Assembly (NCBI RefSeq): GCF_022539665.2
Contig: NC_081336.1
Coordinates: forward strand, 7,478,778-7,542,777
Origin: Daphnia carinata
Lineage: Eukaryota > Arthropoda > Branchiopoda > Diplostraca > Daphniidae
DNA length: 64,000 bases
Reading direction: 5' to 3'
The position numbers were made by a program, and so were the translations under genes. The notes under the pieces are model-generated. The model searched no databases and had not been told where the DNA came from. It was given only the letters and a program-made list of their open reading frames with translations. Shown here in pieces: positions 13,248 through 25,900 of the stretch; positions within the stretch are counted from its first letter, which is position 1; every line of letters begins with the position of its first letter.

Positions 13248-16200
13248 CTACACCATAGTCAAAACCATTTGGTGTAGGTGGTGGATTTCTTTCATGTCCA
13301 ACACAAGCGGTAGAGGTTTATTTCCATCCGTAGTGTTCTTCAACGGTAACGATAAATGCCCCAGTTCTACTACGGCTGAATCATTCATAGCCTTTGCATA
13401 ATGGATATAAAACAATTAATATTAATTCTTATTGGCAATTATGAACTAAATGATTACCTTGCTCAATTCCGGAATAGGGAAAGTGGTAGTTGCCGTCCGG
13501 ATCTCCGCTCCAGGTTTGCGTGACGCTGCTAAACGTGCCACAGCAGCCTAAAATGAGATGAAAGTAGACCAATAAACGTGAATTCATTTGTGTGAATTTG
13601 GTACGAATTAACGTTGGCTTTACCTGCAGTTTGATCACGTCACGTTCCATTTGCATTCGTTGAACAGATAGCTGCGTGGACAAGTTGTTTGACTTCTGGT
13701 TGAACTTGGGGTCAGTAGGATCGATAAATTTGCATTGGCTATGAGTTCTCAAGATATTCTAAATCCAAAAAATATTCCGCAAAATAAGAGAAATCAAAAA
13801 TTATGCAAAGAAATTGCTGTTACCCTTTTCAGTTCCGCTGCCTGTTTAATCAAACGATTTACTTCCAAAGTGTCATCGGAAACGGGAATATTTTTCGCTG
13901 GTAGCCGTAAAGGAGGCAAAGCTTCGAATTTCTTCCGCAAATCATCACCCATTAAACGGGCCTTTTCCATTTCCGACTGACGCAGCGCTTCACGCAAGTG
14001 CGATATCTTACTCAACAATAGCGGAGAATCCTGGACGGTGGAAGACAAAGAGGATGATGTTTCCGTCGTCACTGGCGGAGGATGCGCCGGTGCATGAGTA
14101 GGGAAGGCAAAAGACGCTGGACCGGCTGCTGATTTCGTCAATCCTTCAAGCAGAACCTTTTTGGAGCTGTGCATTAATTTTTCTTTCAATTCAGCCTTTT
14201 CCTTTTCTAGCGTGGCCATATCGGATTGCAAGTGCTCTAGGGTCTCATTAAATTCTTTCTCCTTGCGTTTCAACAACAGCATGTTGTCTTCCAATTTGCG
14301 CTGAAAAAACAAACAAACAATAACAAATTATGAAGAAAATATAAATAAATTTTCCTTGAATTTTACCGTCAACTTTTCTGTGGCGACTTCGTGATCTCGT
14401 GCCAGGTTCGATAGTTTTTTCTCAGCCATTTCTTTCCGCACGTTCATCTCGCTCAACTCTTCTTGCTTGTTTCTCAACATGATATTGAGCTCCTGCAGGG
14501 GATAAAAAAAAGTTAAAGTTGATTGTTATTTTTAAGAATAATTTGCATCACCTTAATTAACGATTCGCGTTCATCCAGTTTATGCCGCAGATTTTCTAAA
14601 TCTCTTATTTCTGCTTTCAGAGTCTGTGCTCGCAAGCCCACGGGCGCCTTTGGAGCCTAATCGGGATATATTTAGTAGGAATAAAATATATAGTGATGAG
14701 ATAGAACTAATTACTGCTTACTTCAACAGGAGGAGTTCCGTCGAAATCATAATGTCCATCAACCAAGGAAGATGAAACATTTGAATATGTGCTATTGACG
14801 AACGATAGAGAAGCATGGAGACTGTCGAAAAATCCGTTATCACTGGTGTAATCGTCCGTATAAACCTGGTCGGCTGCAGCATGAGCAAGTTCTCGCATTT
14901 TTGCAACGGCCACACCAGCATCCGGCTCAGTGCTGACCGAAATTTGCTGAGTGACCATTCGGCACCACGCCAACATAGTTTTCAGCAATCTAGTCAAATG
15001 ACCAGCGCACTGAATCAGCTTGGGCGAGGTTTCCACGGGGAGGTTGATGGGACCAGTAGATCCATCAGCAGGTAGCCGTCGCTTAATCGTTCGGGCGTAT
15101 TGCTGCCATTGGGTTGCTTGACTAAGCACCTCCTTAATCGATTTGGCCACATCGCTGCCTTCGTGTCCACTCTATGATACAATGCTCGGTCAATCAGTTA
15201 AAGTAAACGATTTTGAAAATAGAGCAATACCTGCATCATCGACTGCACTCGGCTACCCAACGCAGTCAATCCACAACACGAAGCCAAAAGAACTTTGGCA
15301 TGATCAGTCAATAGAGCTACGCCGTTAGTGAACGAGCTAAATTGCACAGCGTAGATACTGTTGAAATATGTAACGACCTTCTCCAAAGCATCTAACTGAA
15401 CGTTTTCGTCCAGTTGATCTTTACGTAAAAGTTCCACGTAAAAATCAATAGCTTTTTCTTGTTGCAACATCTCTTGATGTAGCGTGCCCATCTCGAGGAA
15501 TTGCTGCGGAGAGCAACTGTTTAAGGCATACGAGAATTGGCGAACAACCCCCTGTTAAGGACAAAGGATAGATCTATAATCGCATGAATCGGCATGTTGT
15601 TTATAGTTTGAAACCTGAAGGGCGAAAATCCAATGAAGGAATCGTGCTCCAAAGATGCATTGGTCGGCCCCTGCTGATTTGACAGCGTTAGACAAGTCCC
15701 CAGCACATCCGGGGAATTTTTCTTTGACTTGAGCAGCGAGCATATCGCATTTGAAGAGCAGCCTCGACATCAAGAGCAATTGCTGTACGCTGTGATAGTC
15801 CCCTGCGAATGAATTTTAAAAATGTACGGCACTGAAATGTTATGTCGATGACGTGATTACCTCCTCGTGCCATAAATGAATCAGGCATATATGTACAGAG
15901 ATAAGAAACATGCTGCAACGCTTGCTGAACGTCAAGCTTGCGCAGTTCTAGATCAATCGTCTTCGTAAAAGTCTTGGTTTCAGTGAACATCTTTTGGTAA
16001 TCAATGACCTCAGGCGGTGCTCCCACCGGCTTGTTGGTCTCACGTTCCAAAGCTTCTCGTAGTTGGAGATTAGACTGCTGCATCTGCTGAACCACTTCTC
16101 GAAACTTGTCAATGGTTCCGTTCCGGTCAGCCACCATTTCGTGGATAGCATCACGCTCTTTGATCATCTCTTGGATCTTGGTTCTTGATAAATCCAATTC

Positions 16201-18624
16201 CTCTCGCAGCTCTAATTCAGTTTCACGAGCCGTCTCTTGCAGTTCTTCGTTCATGTCGTGCAGCTGTTCAAGATCAGCAACTGCATCTTGGAGTTCACCA
16301 ATCTTCTCTTCAAGGGCCAAATTTCGATCCGTCAACTGCTCCACCATTTCTTCAGCCCCCAAAGCAGCGTCAACTTGTTCTTGCAATTCCGTAACCATTG
16401 CGCGCTGCTCTTCAACTTGGGCACTAAGAGATTGTTTAGCTTTCTTCAGATCATTGAGCTCACTTAATTTGTCTTCCATTTCTTTCAAAATGCGTTGATG
16501 CTGGTGCTTTTCATGGGCAGCCAAATCTCTCATCCTAGATGCGATTGAATTTCATATATTTTTCAAAATAAAAGTTTAATAACAATAAAAACATACTTGA
16601 CCAAGGTTTCCTTCATTCGGGCGTTTTGCTGTTCGAGCTGTTTGATTTCAAGACTAGAACCAGCACCCTCAACACCTTTTTCACTCATTTCGGCCTTCAG
16701 AAGTTCAAAATCCAAAGTTAACTCCTCAATCTTTTGCTTGGCTTGTTCAAGCTCCAACTGCAAACTCTCTGCCTAAGGATAGAATCATTTTTTAAGAGGA
16801 TGGCCACAATAGATCTGAAAAAAAAGGCTTACTTTTTCTTCTGCCATTTCCTTGTCTAGCGTTGCCATTTCCAACATTTCTTGATATTCATCACTGTCGT
16901 GGTTTTTAGACTGTTGTTCTATGAGAGCATCTTTTGCTTCTTGCTTTACGCGCGCCAACTCCTTTTGTAATTGCGATTGGGATTCAAGGATAGCGCGCTT
17001 GAATTCAAGAAGCTGGTCTAATTGCAAGCGTATTTTGTCTGCCTCTTTCAGTTTTTCTTTGTCTTGATTTCGTCTGACTGTTAAAAATCAAACAATATTG
17101 ATGAACAATATTGTACGTGCTTCTACAGTGTAAAATCTTTACCTTTCAGAGTTTCCAACTTTTCATTTAAGTCACGAATCTCTGCTTTGAGGTTCTCGTT
17201 TTCCTGCGACAATTGCATACCCGACACTCTTTCTTCAATAGCCATGGAGAGAGAAGGTGAGAGAGCTTGTCCAGGAGTAAACTGAGTTTTCAATGTCTCA
17301 ACGAAACCGGTCTAGCAATACAAGTTAAAATTTGATAAAGAGGAACATTTAGAGTATAGAAATTTCTTCTTTTACCTCAATAAATTGCCCGCTTGGAATT
17401 GCCCGCTTTCCGGCCAAATCGCCTTTGGGGGTCGAAGGAACAGACTCGTCAGCCTTAGGCTGTGCCTCAACGCGTGACGAGACGGGAGTAGCCAGTGGTT
17501 GAGACGAGCCATGTTGCAATGATGGCGTTTTTGGGGTAGCTAATATAGGCAGCCTACAAGTAAAAGTTCGAGTTAAACTTGTGTACCAAAACACATGAAG
17601 AACAGGCAAGCTTTGTGCATTGCATAGGCAAACTCAAAAATTATAAAACATAATACCAACACCAAACATAACAAAAAAAACGAGTAACTCAAATCCGATG
17701 GATAGAAAACGTGCCACAACCATGCACAGTAAGAAACAACCCCTACTTGAGCTTCCCTGGGGGAGCACGTTTATGAGTCGGACTCTTGAGGAGAGGTGAA
17801 CTCTTTTTCTCGAATTTGGCTAGCGGTATCTTTGTCAATTTTGATGGAAGACTACTATTTGCATAAACGGAAGGATGCACGGAACCCGAAGTTAGTTAAT
17901 AGATAAGTTGATTATTTTGACAATGAGCTAGGGCATTAAAGCTGATAATGATACAAGAACTAATCCAATTTACCTGTTTGATGATAGTTTTGTCCTTGGA
18001 AGCAAAAAAGTAAAGAGATAAGGATGTAAAAAAGTCATACAATTGTTGCCCATGCCAAGGACCATTAAATGAACCACATGTACAAAACCACAATTGTTCT
18101 TTAAGTGTGGAATAGGAAAAGATATTTCACCCCATAAAGTAGGCATATTAACACTATCAAAAACATTTACAGATGACATGCACATTGCATTTTATATTTT
18201 TACCTGCTCTTCACTTTTAACTTGTCATCCGAAACCACTGGTGATTCAGTGACTGGAGGAGAAATAGACGTGGCACGAGGAGTATTATCTTCTACTCCAT
18301 CATCTAATACAATACAGCTGTTTTGCCTCACAAACATGCCATGACTCTCTTTACACTAAAAACATATAAAAATGCATTAAAATACAATCTTTTGGGGGAT
18401 TAAATGTAGCTTACTGAAAAATAGGTTTTCCCCATGACAGTTCCATTGTTTTTCCCTTTGGGCTCATCTAGTATAACTCCAATCCATTTTCCAGGACTGA
18501 AAAGGGTAGTTCCCACATATGCAACTGTGCCTCTTAATTTATTTTGGGCATCCTTTACAACGTCTACTCTTTGCCCGACTTTAAGTGGTTTCTCTATCGG
18601 TTTAGACGGTGTTGATTCAGACAT
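13248..18624 (-). CDS. DCTN1: Dynactin subunit 1 (p150-Glued)
   Basis: Largest dynactin subunit; links cytoplasmic dynein to microtubules and cargo. Eighteen exons join in one frame to 1322 residues (human 1278): 18415-18624, 18204-18355, 17974-17994, 17747-17854, 17376-17553, 17143-17311, 16833-17077, 16597-16772, 15861-16534, 15615-15802, 15231-15551, 14722-15171, 14552-14656, 14367-14492, 13824-14300, 13624-13758, 13458-13547, 13248-13391. The CAP-Gly domain occupies roughly residues 14-85. Its signature reads GKNNG at 57-61, where GKNDG is usual. A Lys/Ser/Pro-rich basic region follows (exons 3-5), then the long coiled coil CC1 (exons 6-9), the globular dynactin domain (from the [10 protein letters not shown] block on) and the second coiled coil (exons 13-15). 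Exons 3 and 4 are both flanked by phase 2 introns, so either could be skipped without breaking frame. The start is the Met ahead of the CAP-Gly domain. Confidence 0.95.
17974..17994 (-). other. DCTN1: 21-base microexon in dynactin basic region
   Basis: The exon lies between an acceptor CTTCCAAG and a donor CAG/GTAAAT. It is phase 2 on both sides and contributes seven residues (TKLSSN plus a split Arg). In vertebrate DCTN1 the short basic exons after CAP-Gly are alternatively spliced and tune microtubule binding; the same use here is inference. Confidence 0.7.
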
Positions 18625-19041
18625 TATTATTCAGGTTCTTATAATGGATTTAGGATTGAAAAAAATAATTTCTTAAGGATATTAGAATTAATATAAAATA
18701 AGCTTTATGTTCACGATAGTCCGTGAACGTGAATGTAGATCTCTTGTTGTTACAGGTGTAAGAACTTCCAATGACACACCACTGGGCGTTGTCAGATCTA
18801 CTAAAACCATCCGGTAGCAGAAACCGGTTTTTGGCGCCATTTTTAAAAAATTGAACAGCCATTAAAAAAAAAAGGAATTTAGAAATATATGCTGTTCTTA
18901 TTACATTTATTTTAATGTGATAAAAAAAATTCAACTTCCCCTAACTGTTCAAAATCTACATATATTTTAATTACGGAGATCTTTATAAAATGGCTAAGAA
19001 ATCATGACCATATTTTAGCATTTGGCTGATATGTATTCACT
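18625..19041. promoter_or_regulatory. Spacer: dynactin promoter and OGA 3' flank
   Basis: These 417 A/T-rich bases separate the OGA stop from the dynactin start, both on the minus strand. They must hold the dynactin promoter and 5' UTR. No specific element is recognised. Confidence 0.45.
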
Positions 19042-22000
19042 TTAAAATATCCGACCAAAATACACAACTTCTTGATCGCGTGTTACATTTTTAAGTTCCA
19101 CAAAACCCAAGCGGCTGTAGAATTCCATAGAGCAAACGTCGACATCGTAGACGTGACAGCCCGAAGAGCCTTTCGAGTGATAATATAAAGTACACCTTTA
19201 CAAAGAAGAAAAAAGAGGATAAATTTTTTAAATGGCTCACCATGGGCTCTCAAAGCAGCTACAGCGCAAGTGAGCAAACGTTTCGAAACCGAGTGATCGA
19301 TAACAGTGTCGGAGAGCCACATTTTCAGCTGGGACGGGTGGTAGGTAAGCAGGGCATCTGGCAAATCATCTGTATGCAATCTTTGCAGTTTGGTAGCTAA
19401 ATCCTGAATAAGACAACAATTAAGTACAAAGTAAAAAGCAAACGATGAATTTCTTACCTTAAGAGGGTCCGGAATGTTAGGTTTCTCAGTTGAAAGGCTA
19501 TGGAAAAGTTCAGGATATTTCGTTTGCATCTCTGGAACCCAAGCAACGCGAATTTGGCGTTGCAATTCTTTTGCATTAGCCGCTGCAGCCACAAAACCAA
19601 CAACAGAGTTGTCATCTTCCACAACAAAGCAGAATTCAGGTGATAACGTCACAAAGGCGCCAAAATGTCTGAAGTAGCACGAAATGAATAGGTCGAAATT
19701 ATCAGTAAAAATATGGCTTAAATCGAATTAAAGTAAAAATAGATTTTACATGTCCCCAAGAAGATTGGGATAAGAATGAAATATCTTTTCCATATCACAA
19801 AAATTGGCCCCAGTACGGGCAATGTGTAGACGATGACACAATTGGTATACGTTTTGTTCATCAGAAGCCAAATAAGGCCTGATAGTATAGACTTGTCTGG
19901 TGGGAGTCTCCGGAGTTTTATAGAGAAACAAATCATTGACTGATTCCAATGGTAGAAGACGCTAAACAAAAAGCAATAAAAGTAAATACTATAATAAATA
20001 TAACAATATCAAATCATATGGAAGCTACCTGTAAATCAGCAGCAAGACCTCCGCGAAATACCCATGGTTCTTGTTCGCCACTTAGGAATCCTTGTTTCGA
20101 TCCTTGATTAAAAGCTGTTTGAATCGACGAGTCAACTATTATCAAACTTTGCGAAGAACCAATGCATAGAAAAAAATAAGAAAAACTTACATAGCCATTT
20201 GACGTACGAATTTAGCAAGGCAACGACTCCTCTCATGTCCCAAACATACGGGTAAAGTTCGTACAACAGTTCACGGTTATTGATGTACGTTAGACGAGTA
20301 AACAATCTGTTGAGCGCGCGTGACATGGTGTCGAACTTCTCGGCACGGTGATGCCATTCTTTCACCTCGGGGGATCCGGCCGCAGTCGGTTTGGACGGAT
20401 TACTAGCGACCAAGTGAGCGTTTAGCTTCAGCCAATTGAATTCCTGTAGCAACTGCATTCCCTGTGGCCCATGCTCAAAAGGGAGGTAAAATACATCACA
20501 GAGAAGGCAAAGATCGTCAGCGGTAAGTTGGTAGTCTTCTTCTTCCTCTTTCCTTTCACTTTCCATGACAACGTCTCCCTCTTCGTGATCCTGAGCACCG
20601 GGCATCTCCTCTTTTAATGGCGATTCTTTGTTGTTGTCATCGTCGACATCTTCCACATCGAGATTCTTGGCTTGAGATGATGCGCTTGAGGTGCTTTCTA
20701 CTGTTTCCATAGGTTCGAGGCATTCGGCTACCCTGTCCAAACTAACCATACTGGAGCTTCCAGCACTCTCGTTTCCATCAACGAGGCAGGGTGTCAGCGT
20801 GGCATCGCTTGCGAGTTCATGGGCATCCTAAAAAAAAGGAAAAAAGAATAAAATTTTGCAATCAATAAAACAAATAAAAACTTATGGTACCTCTGCGCTA
20901 CTGTGATCTGCTGTTGGCATTGGAGCCGACCCGGGGGACGTACCACCTTCCTCAAGGCTCCCGGAGCTGCAGCAGGGAACTCCCGATTGGCCCGTAGCGC
21001 TGAACGTGACAGGGGGAACATTGCTGACGTGTGGCTTGCTGATGGGTCCCCACATGGATTTTGTGCGTTTGAATTCAGGGAGCCACAACAGTAAAGATTT
21101 CTTGAGCGCTAAACGTGGATGGTAGATGTGCATAGGTAGGGAGGGATCCTCATCTTCGCTACGGCCACTACGGCTCTCCTGTTCCAGTTTAATATCAGCT
21201 GATACGGCACTGATGGCGTCATTACTTTGGTTCTCATCGTGCGCATGTTCAATGCTGCACTTACTCCATTGGGCGACTGTATGGATTGCAACGAAATTTG
21301 CTCCATATTCGCAATTAGGATTTGTCAAAACACCTTTGAGTTTTGTTAGCAAGGCAGAAGGTCGACCAGTATAAGGCCCAAGGAATATACGTTTTTGATC
21401 GTAATCATTTGCATGAAGATTATCCCAAATAACTGGTTTGCGTCGAAGAACTTCCGTTAGCTCATCAATTGATGCAGGTGTTATCAAACGCGATATCACT
21501 TTTGGGCCTGTCCACATCACGTCTATACCGGGGGCCAATTTCGATCCCACAGTATTCAGATATTCCGAGTTGGGTACGTCAGGTACTAGAAGAATCAAAC
21601 CATTTAATATTGTAATGGCTTATTATTTGCCTAGCCATGCTCTTAATACCTGCTCTTGAAGCGCAATACTGTGTCGGACAGAACAGAAATTCTTTTGGCT
21701 GGTTTAAATGCTCATAAACCTCATTGGTTACCGACACCTAATATTCGTTTCGTCAATTAACATTAAAAGATAATTTAGAGGCAGAAAGCTTTGTGATAAT
21801 AACCTGAGCCTGTGCAAATGACTGAAACGCCTCCTTGTCGGATTCGGTCATTTCTGCTTCGATATCATCAAAGAGTAGCGCAAACGCCGTACAGCCGAAC
21901 TGAGCCACTTGGTCAAGCTTTCTTTTCAAGATCACCATCTCTTTGGCTGAAGAATAGGTAATATCCAGACCAGGTGAAAGGGCATAAAAGAAATTTATGT

Positions 22001-22406
22001 TGCATTCTTTAGAGGCAGCAATAAGCATAGTTAGATGCTCTGCTTCTTCAACCGAGTACAATTCTCGCCAATACGCCCTCTTCCACAGAAGAAAAGTTTA
22101 GTTAAAATCAAGTCCAACATGATGTGAATGCCAGTTATTTACGAACTATTAATAGAAGAGTATTACATGTTTGTAATCATCTTTTGGGGCATACAAATAT
22201 GAATTCATTCCCCATTCTTGCAGTTTAACAAACAGATCTTTTCTCTGATCTAGTGTCCATGGGCGCCCATAAAAGCCTTTAAAAGATAAAAGTAGATTTT
22301 TAAAAATGTTACATCACATATTCATTTTTTTTTTTCATATACCTTCTACAACACCACAGATGAATGAAGCATCTTTTTTGTCATCTGAGGATTCTTCTAG
22401 TTGCAT
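19042..22406 (-). CDS. OGA: Protein O-GlcNAcase (OGA, hexosaminidase C)
   Basis: Removes O-GlcNAc from Ser/Thr of nuclear and cytoplasmic proteins. Eleven exons join to 896 residues (human 916): 22343-22406, 22167-22276, 21804-22079, 21650-21737, 20891-21585, 20191-20827, 20029-20135, 19750-19961, 19458-19668, 19241-19403, 19042-19169. The GH84 catalytic domain starts at CGVVEGFYGRPW. The catalytic Asp pair is in ALLFDDIE at about residues 129-130. Substrate-pocket blocks [16 protein letters not shown] and [19 protein letters not shown] are intact. An acidic low-complexity linker follows (exon 6), then the helical stalk ([24 protein letters not shown]) and the C-terminal acetyltransferase-like domain ([23 protein letters not shown]). 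The first Met lies just inside an exon that begins after an acceptor, so a 5' UTR exon lies upstream. It is head-to-head with the CTC1-like gene. Confidence 0.96.
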
Positions 22407-22939
22407 TTCTGAATCAGCTAAACAAAATGAACTAAGGTCAGAACTACCGAGATTGTATAGAAATCGGTTAGACTGCAACGGATTTTTCTTATGTAATTAG
22501 GGTGGTGTGCGCAGTTCAGAATTCGTCCTCAAACTGTGGAAGCAACTTTGTGTCAATCTATGCAAATTTTGCAGCAAATGTGAAGCAATTTGCAAAACAC
22601 CAAAATGATGAATAAATCTTCAGATCAAAGTGCACATAATTTCCAACGGGACTGGGGTTATGGGTGAGGGTTGGTTCGTTGACTTGACTCAACACTGGCT
22701 CTTTCCCATAAAAACCAAAACACTGTGTCGACTACTAGAAATTAAGTACTACGAAGTCGACTTTCTAAGACAAAAACTGAAATTGTAATGCAACCGAAAC
22801 TCGACTCTCGGCACTGATCAGCTGTTTTACGTTGGGCGGGAACAAGCCATGCCATATGCTACTTATTTACAATAGTTCGAAAACGTTTATAGATTCATAA
22901 TTGGGGATTTTTATCATAAGAACTAGGTTTTATCGCAAA
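22407..22939. promoter_or_regulatory. Bidirectional promoter region between OGA and CTC1-like gene
   Basis: Only 533 bases separate the two divergent start codons, and part of this is OGA 5' UTR with an intron acceptor near 22420. No TATA box is evident. Confidence 0.5.
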
Positions 22940-25900
22940 ATGGAGAGCATCGAAGGAAAAATAACGGCTATAAGCCATATTATATAGTGAGTGAAATCGG
23001 TTCGTATATGTGTATTCCTCTCCTTTTTACCAATATTTGTTTTGTTGACACCTTCATCAGCATCAATCCCAAAACCCTTTTTTTTGAAGTATCATTGGAT
23101 ACTCAGAGATGGAATATCCTCGTCACCAACAGAAGCCATCTAATAAGCTGGAGAGAAATTTTACTGATGAGACAATGGGTTAAGATTGATGAGCTGAAAA
23201 GGGTAACAATTTCTGGCGTAAGTATTGACATTTTCTGAGCCTGTAGTATACCAACGTAACCTCATGGGTTGATCATCATTCATTTGCATAGCATTCAAAG
23301 AGCAAACCTATTTCTATACTGGAAACCACAAAAAATTCAAAACTAACTGTAATTGAGAAAGCATCTGTAAATTCTTTATCATCCAACCTGATCAACTATG
23401 AAGTAAGATTATCCCATGCTTCGTAAATCGTCTGTTCTAACCTTTAATTTTAATAGGGTAGGGTAACAGATGATACCTTTGGATCTTCAGGCTTTTATCA
23501 ACTTGACAAGAGTCTGACTGTGTGCCTTACTTACATGAAACTAGTCACTAGTATCCCAATTATAAACAAAGGGGATACTATTGTTATGCATGATGTTCAT
23601 AGAATACGTGTCAAAGAGAACTTCCTCATATTAATATGTGGTAGAGGAAACCTAGTCAATAGGTAAGCATAGACTAATATTTTTTAGTTTAGTGAGCTGG
23701 AGATTGATCTTAATTTAATCTTTAATCTTATTGTTTCACCATTACTCTAGAACTGCTCATAAAGAAAATGAAGGATTGTTCCCGAAATCGGCAAAAGAAG
23801 ATAACCGGAACTTTTTACAGCACTTGGCACTAGAAAATAATTACAGCATCGGAGTGTTATTTAGTCTATACGAGCTATGCAAAACACTGTGTGACAAACT
23901 GATGGGGATCTTGCCGCCCGAAAACGTTACCAGGTACCAATTATAAATGAAATTAAACCCGTGCACGCGAATGAAAAATGAAATTTCAATAGGAAACTTG
24001 CCAGTGTCAATGAGAAAGGAGTGCTTGCAGCGGTAGTGGATCATGTATCATCTATGGTACATATCGAACCCAAATCTCGATCTTTGTCACGAGAATTCCT
24101 TGCGCACGGTGATGGTTGCGCTCCGTGCAACAAGGTGTAGTTCTATCAAAGGTTGTCGTCGCCCCCAATGTCTACAATAATTTATGACGTCAATAGGAAA
24201 CCTGCTGGAGAATTGATGTTTGGCCTCTCGATCGTCATCAAATAGAAACGCGTTGTAACCTTGGCGATTTGTGGGTGTCTAACGTGAATGGCGATGCTGA
24301 AAATGACAAAACACCGACACTGCCATTCTATTGGGAGCACGACGTGGCTCCTATCGATTCCCGCTCTGACCGCATCTGTGTACTGATGGGCGTCCTGTCA
24401 TTCCTCAACGGGCGTTGGGAGCTGCGGGATCGAAGCGGGTCGGTGGAGTGCATCGCGGTCGATCGCGACTGCCAACAATTTCGCGACCGGTGCGTCTTTG
24501 CCTCAAAGTTCGCCGTCCATCGGGAATCCTTCGCAGTCGGCGATTCGACACACGCAAGGATCTACGTTAGCATTGACGAATTTCACGCTGCGAGTTTACC
24601 GCTAGCCAAAGCTGACGTCGACATCGACGAAATAAGTTCAGTCAATGGCGTCCGATTTCTGGCATTAAGCAAAAGCATACCGCAAATGGTCTACTCCAGC
24701 GATACGGCCATCCGCCACGTGTTTGGCTACCTTGTTGTCGCTTCGTTGCATTGCCAATCCCAGCTCGTTGACGTCGGTCCTCCCAGCAAACGGCCCAGAA
24801 AGAATCAACATACGGATTTAATGTCAGAAACAGACTCCGAAGGGCCGGCCAATTGCATTTTGCTCGTGAGCCACGATCATCCGACTCTAAGCTATCCAGC
24901 TCTCGTGGAAGGTCGAGTCTACGAAATCCGTCTGGACAAAAGGAAATTGCTGAGCAACCCGTATTTTTTCATTAGATAATCCCCTTGCAGAATTCGTGGG
25001 GACTAAACTTTCTTTTGTTTTTTTAATTTTTTGTTCCATTATTTGAGGATCTTCCTGTCTGCTTTGAAAGAAGTACCGCAGTATGCTTTGAAGAATCACG
25101 TTTATCTGGTGCCCGATCATGTGGCGATCTACCCGGTTGCCTACAACCTCCCAAAGAGCGAGTCGTACATGCGCCGCGACGTTTTGAGGTAAATATTTAA
25201 TGGGCGAAACACACGCGAGATCGATATAAACACAGATCCGGGGGGAGAAATGGTGCTGCTGGAACTCGTGACCTCGAGTTGCCGACGGCGTTTGTACACA
25301 CACTGCGTCGTTGTGCATTATAGATCTCTCTCTTTTTGGCATATTCATCAGGGCCGAGGAGTGCCTGTCCCTGGACGAGATCGGTCAAACGGTGTCGCTA
25401 CGGGGCCGGATCGTCGATCGGATGCATGTGGAGCCGCGCTTTGCGAGCGAACGAACTGGTCAAAATTATGCTACTCATCGAGGAACTTGGCTCGGCATTC
25501 CTGGTAATGATTTTTTTTAAATGAATTCTATAGGAAGAGGTGGGGGGTGCTCAGGTGCAGTTGATCGGGTCATGATTAGATCCAAAAAAGAAAGGCGGAA
25601 AGGAAAACACTTGTCTTTTTCGTCAATACGATTTCTCTCAACATGGTCCTATTCACCCAGGTCTATATATATCCCCCTTGCGAAATATGAATCGATGGGG
25701 GGAGGGTATCAAGGACACGCAAACACAAAAGAGAGAGAACTCGGGAACAACACGGTCGGCGTTCAAAGTTTAAAAAAAAAAATAAATAATTTCTTTGGGG
25801 GGAAGGGCAATTCTTATTCCGGATGGAAACAAAGACGTGCTTTGATGTCAGCACTGGCGGCGTCAGCTTGCACGCCTCACTGAATTTCTTTCGCTATTCA

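Noticed and set aside
23841-24044. Minus-strand frame within the CTC1-like gene
   Set aside because: Overlaps two plus-strand exons with consistent phases and crosses their splice sites.
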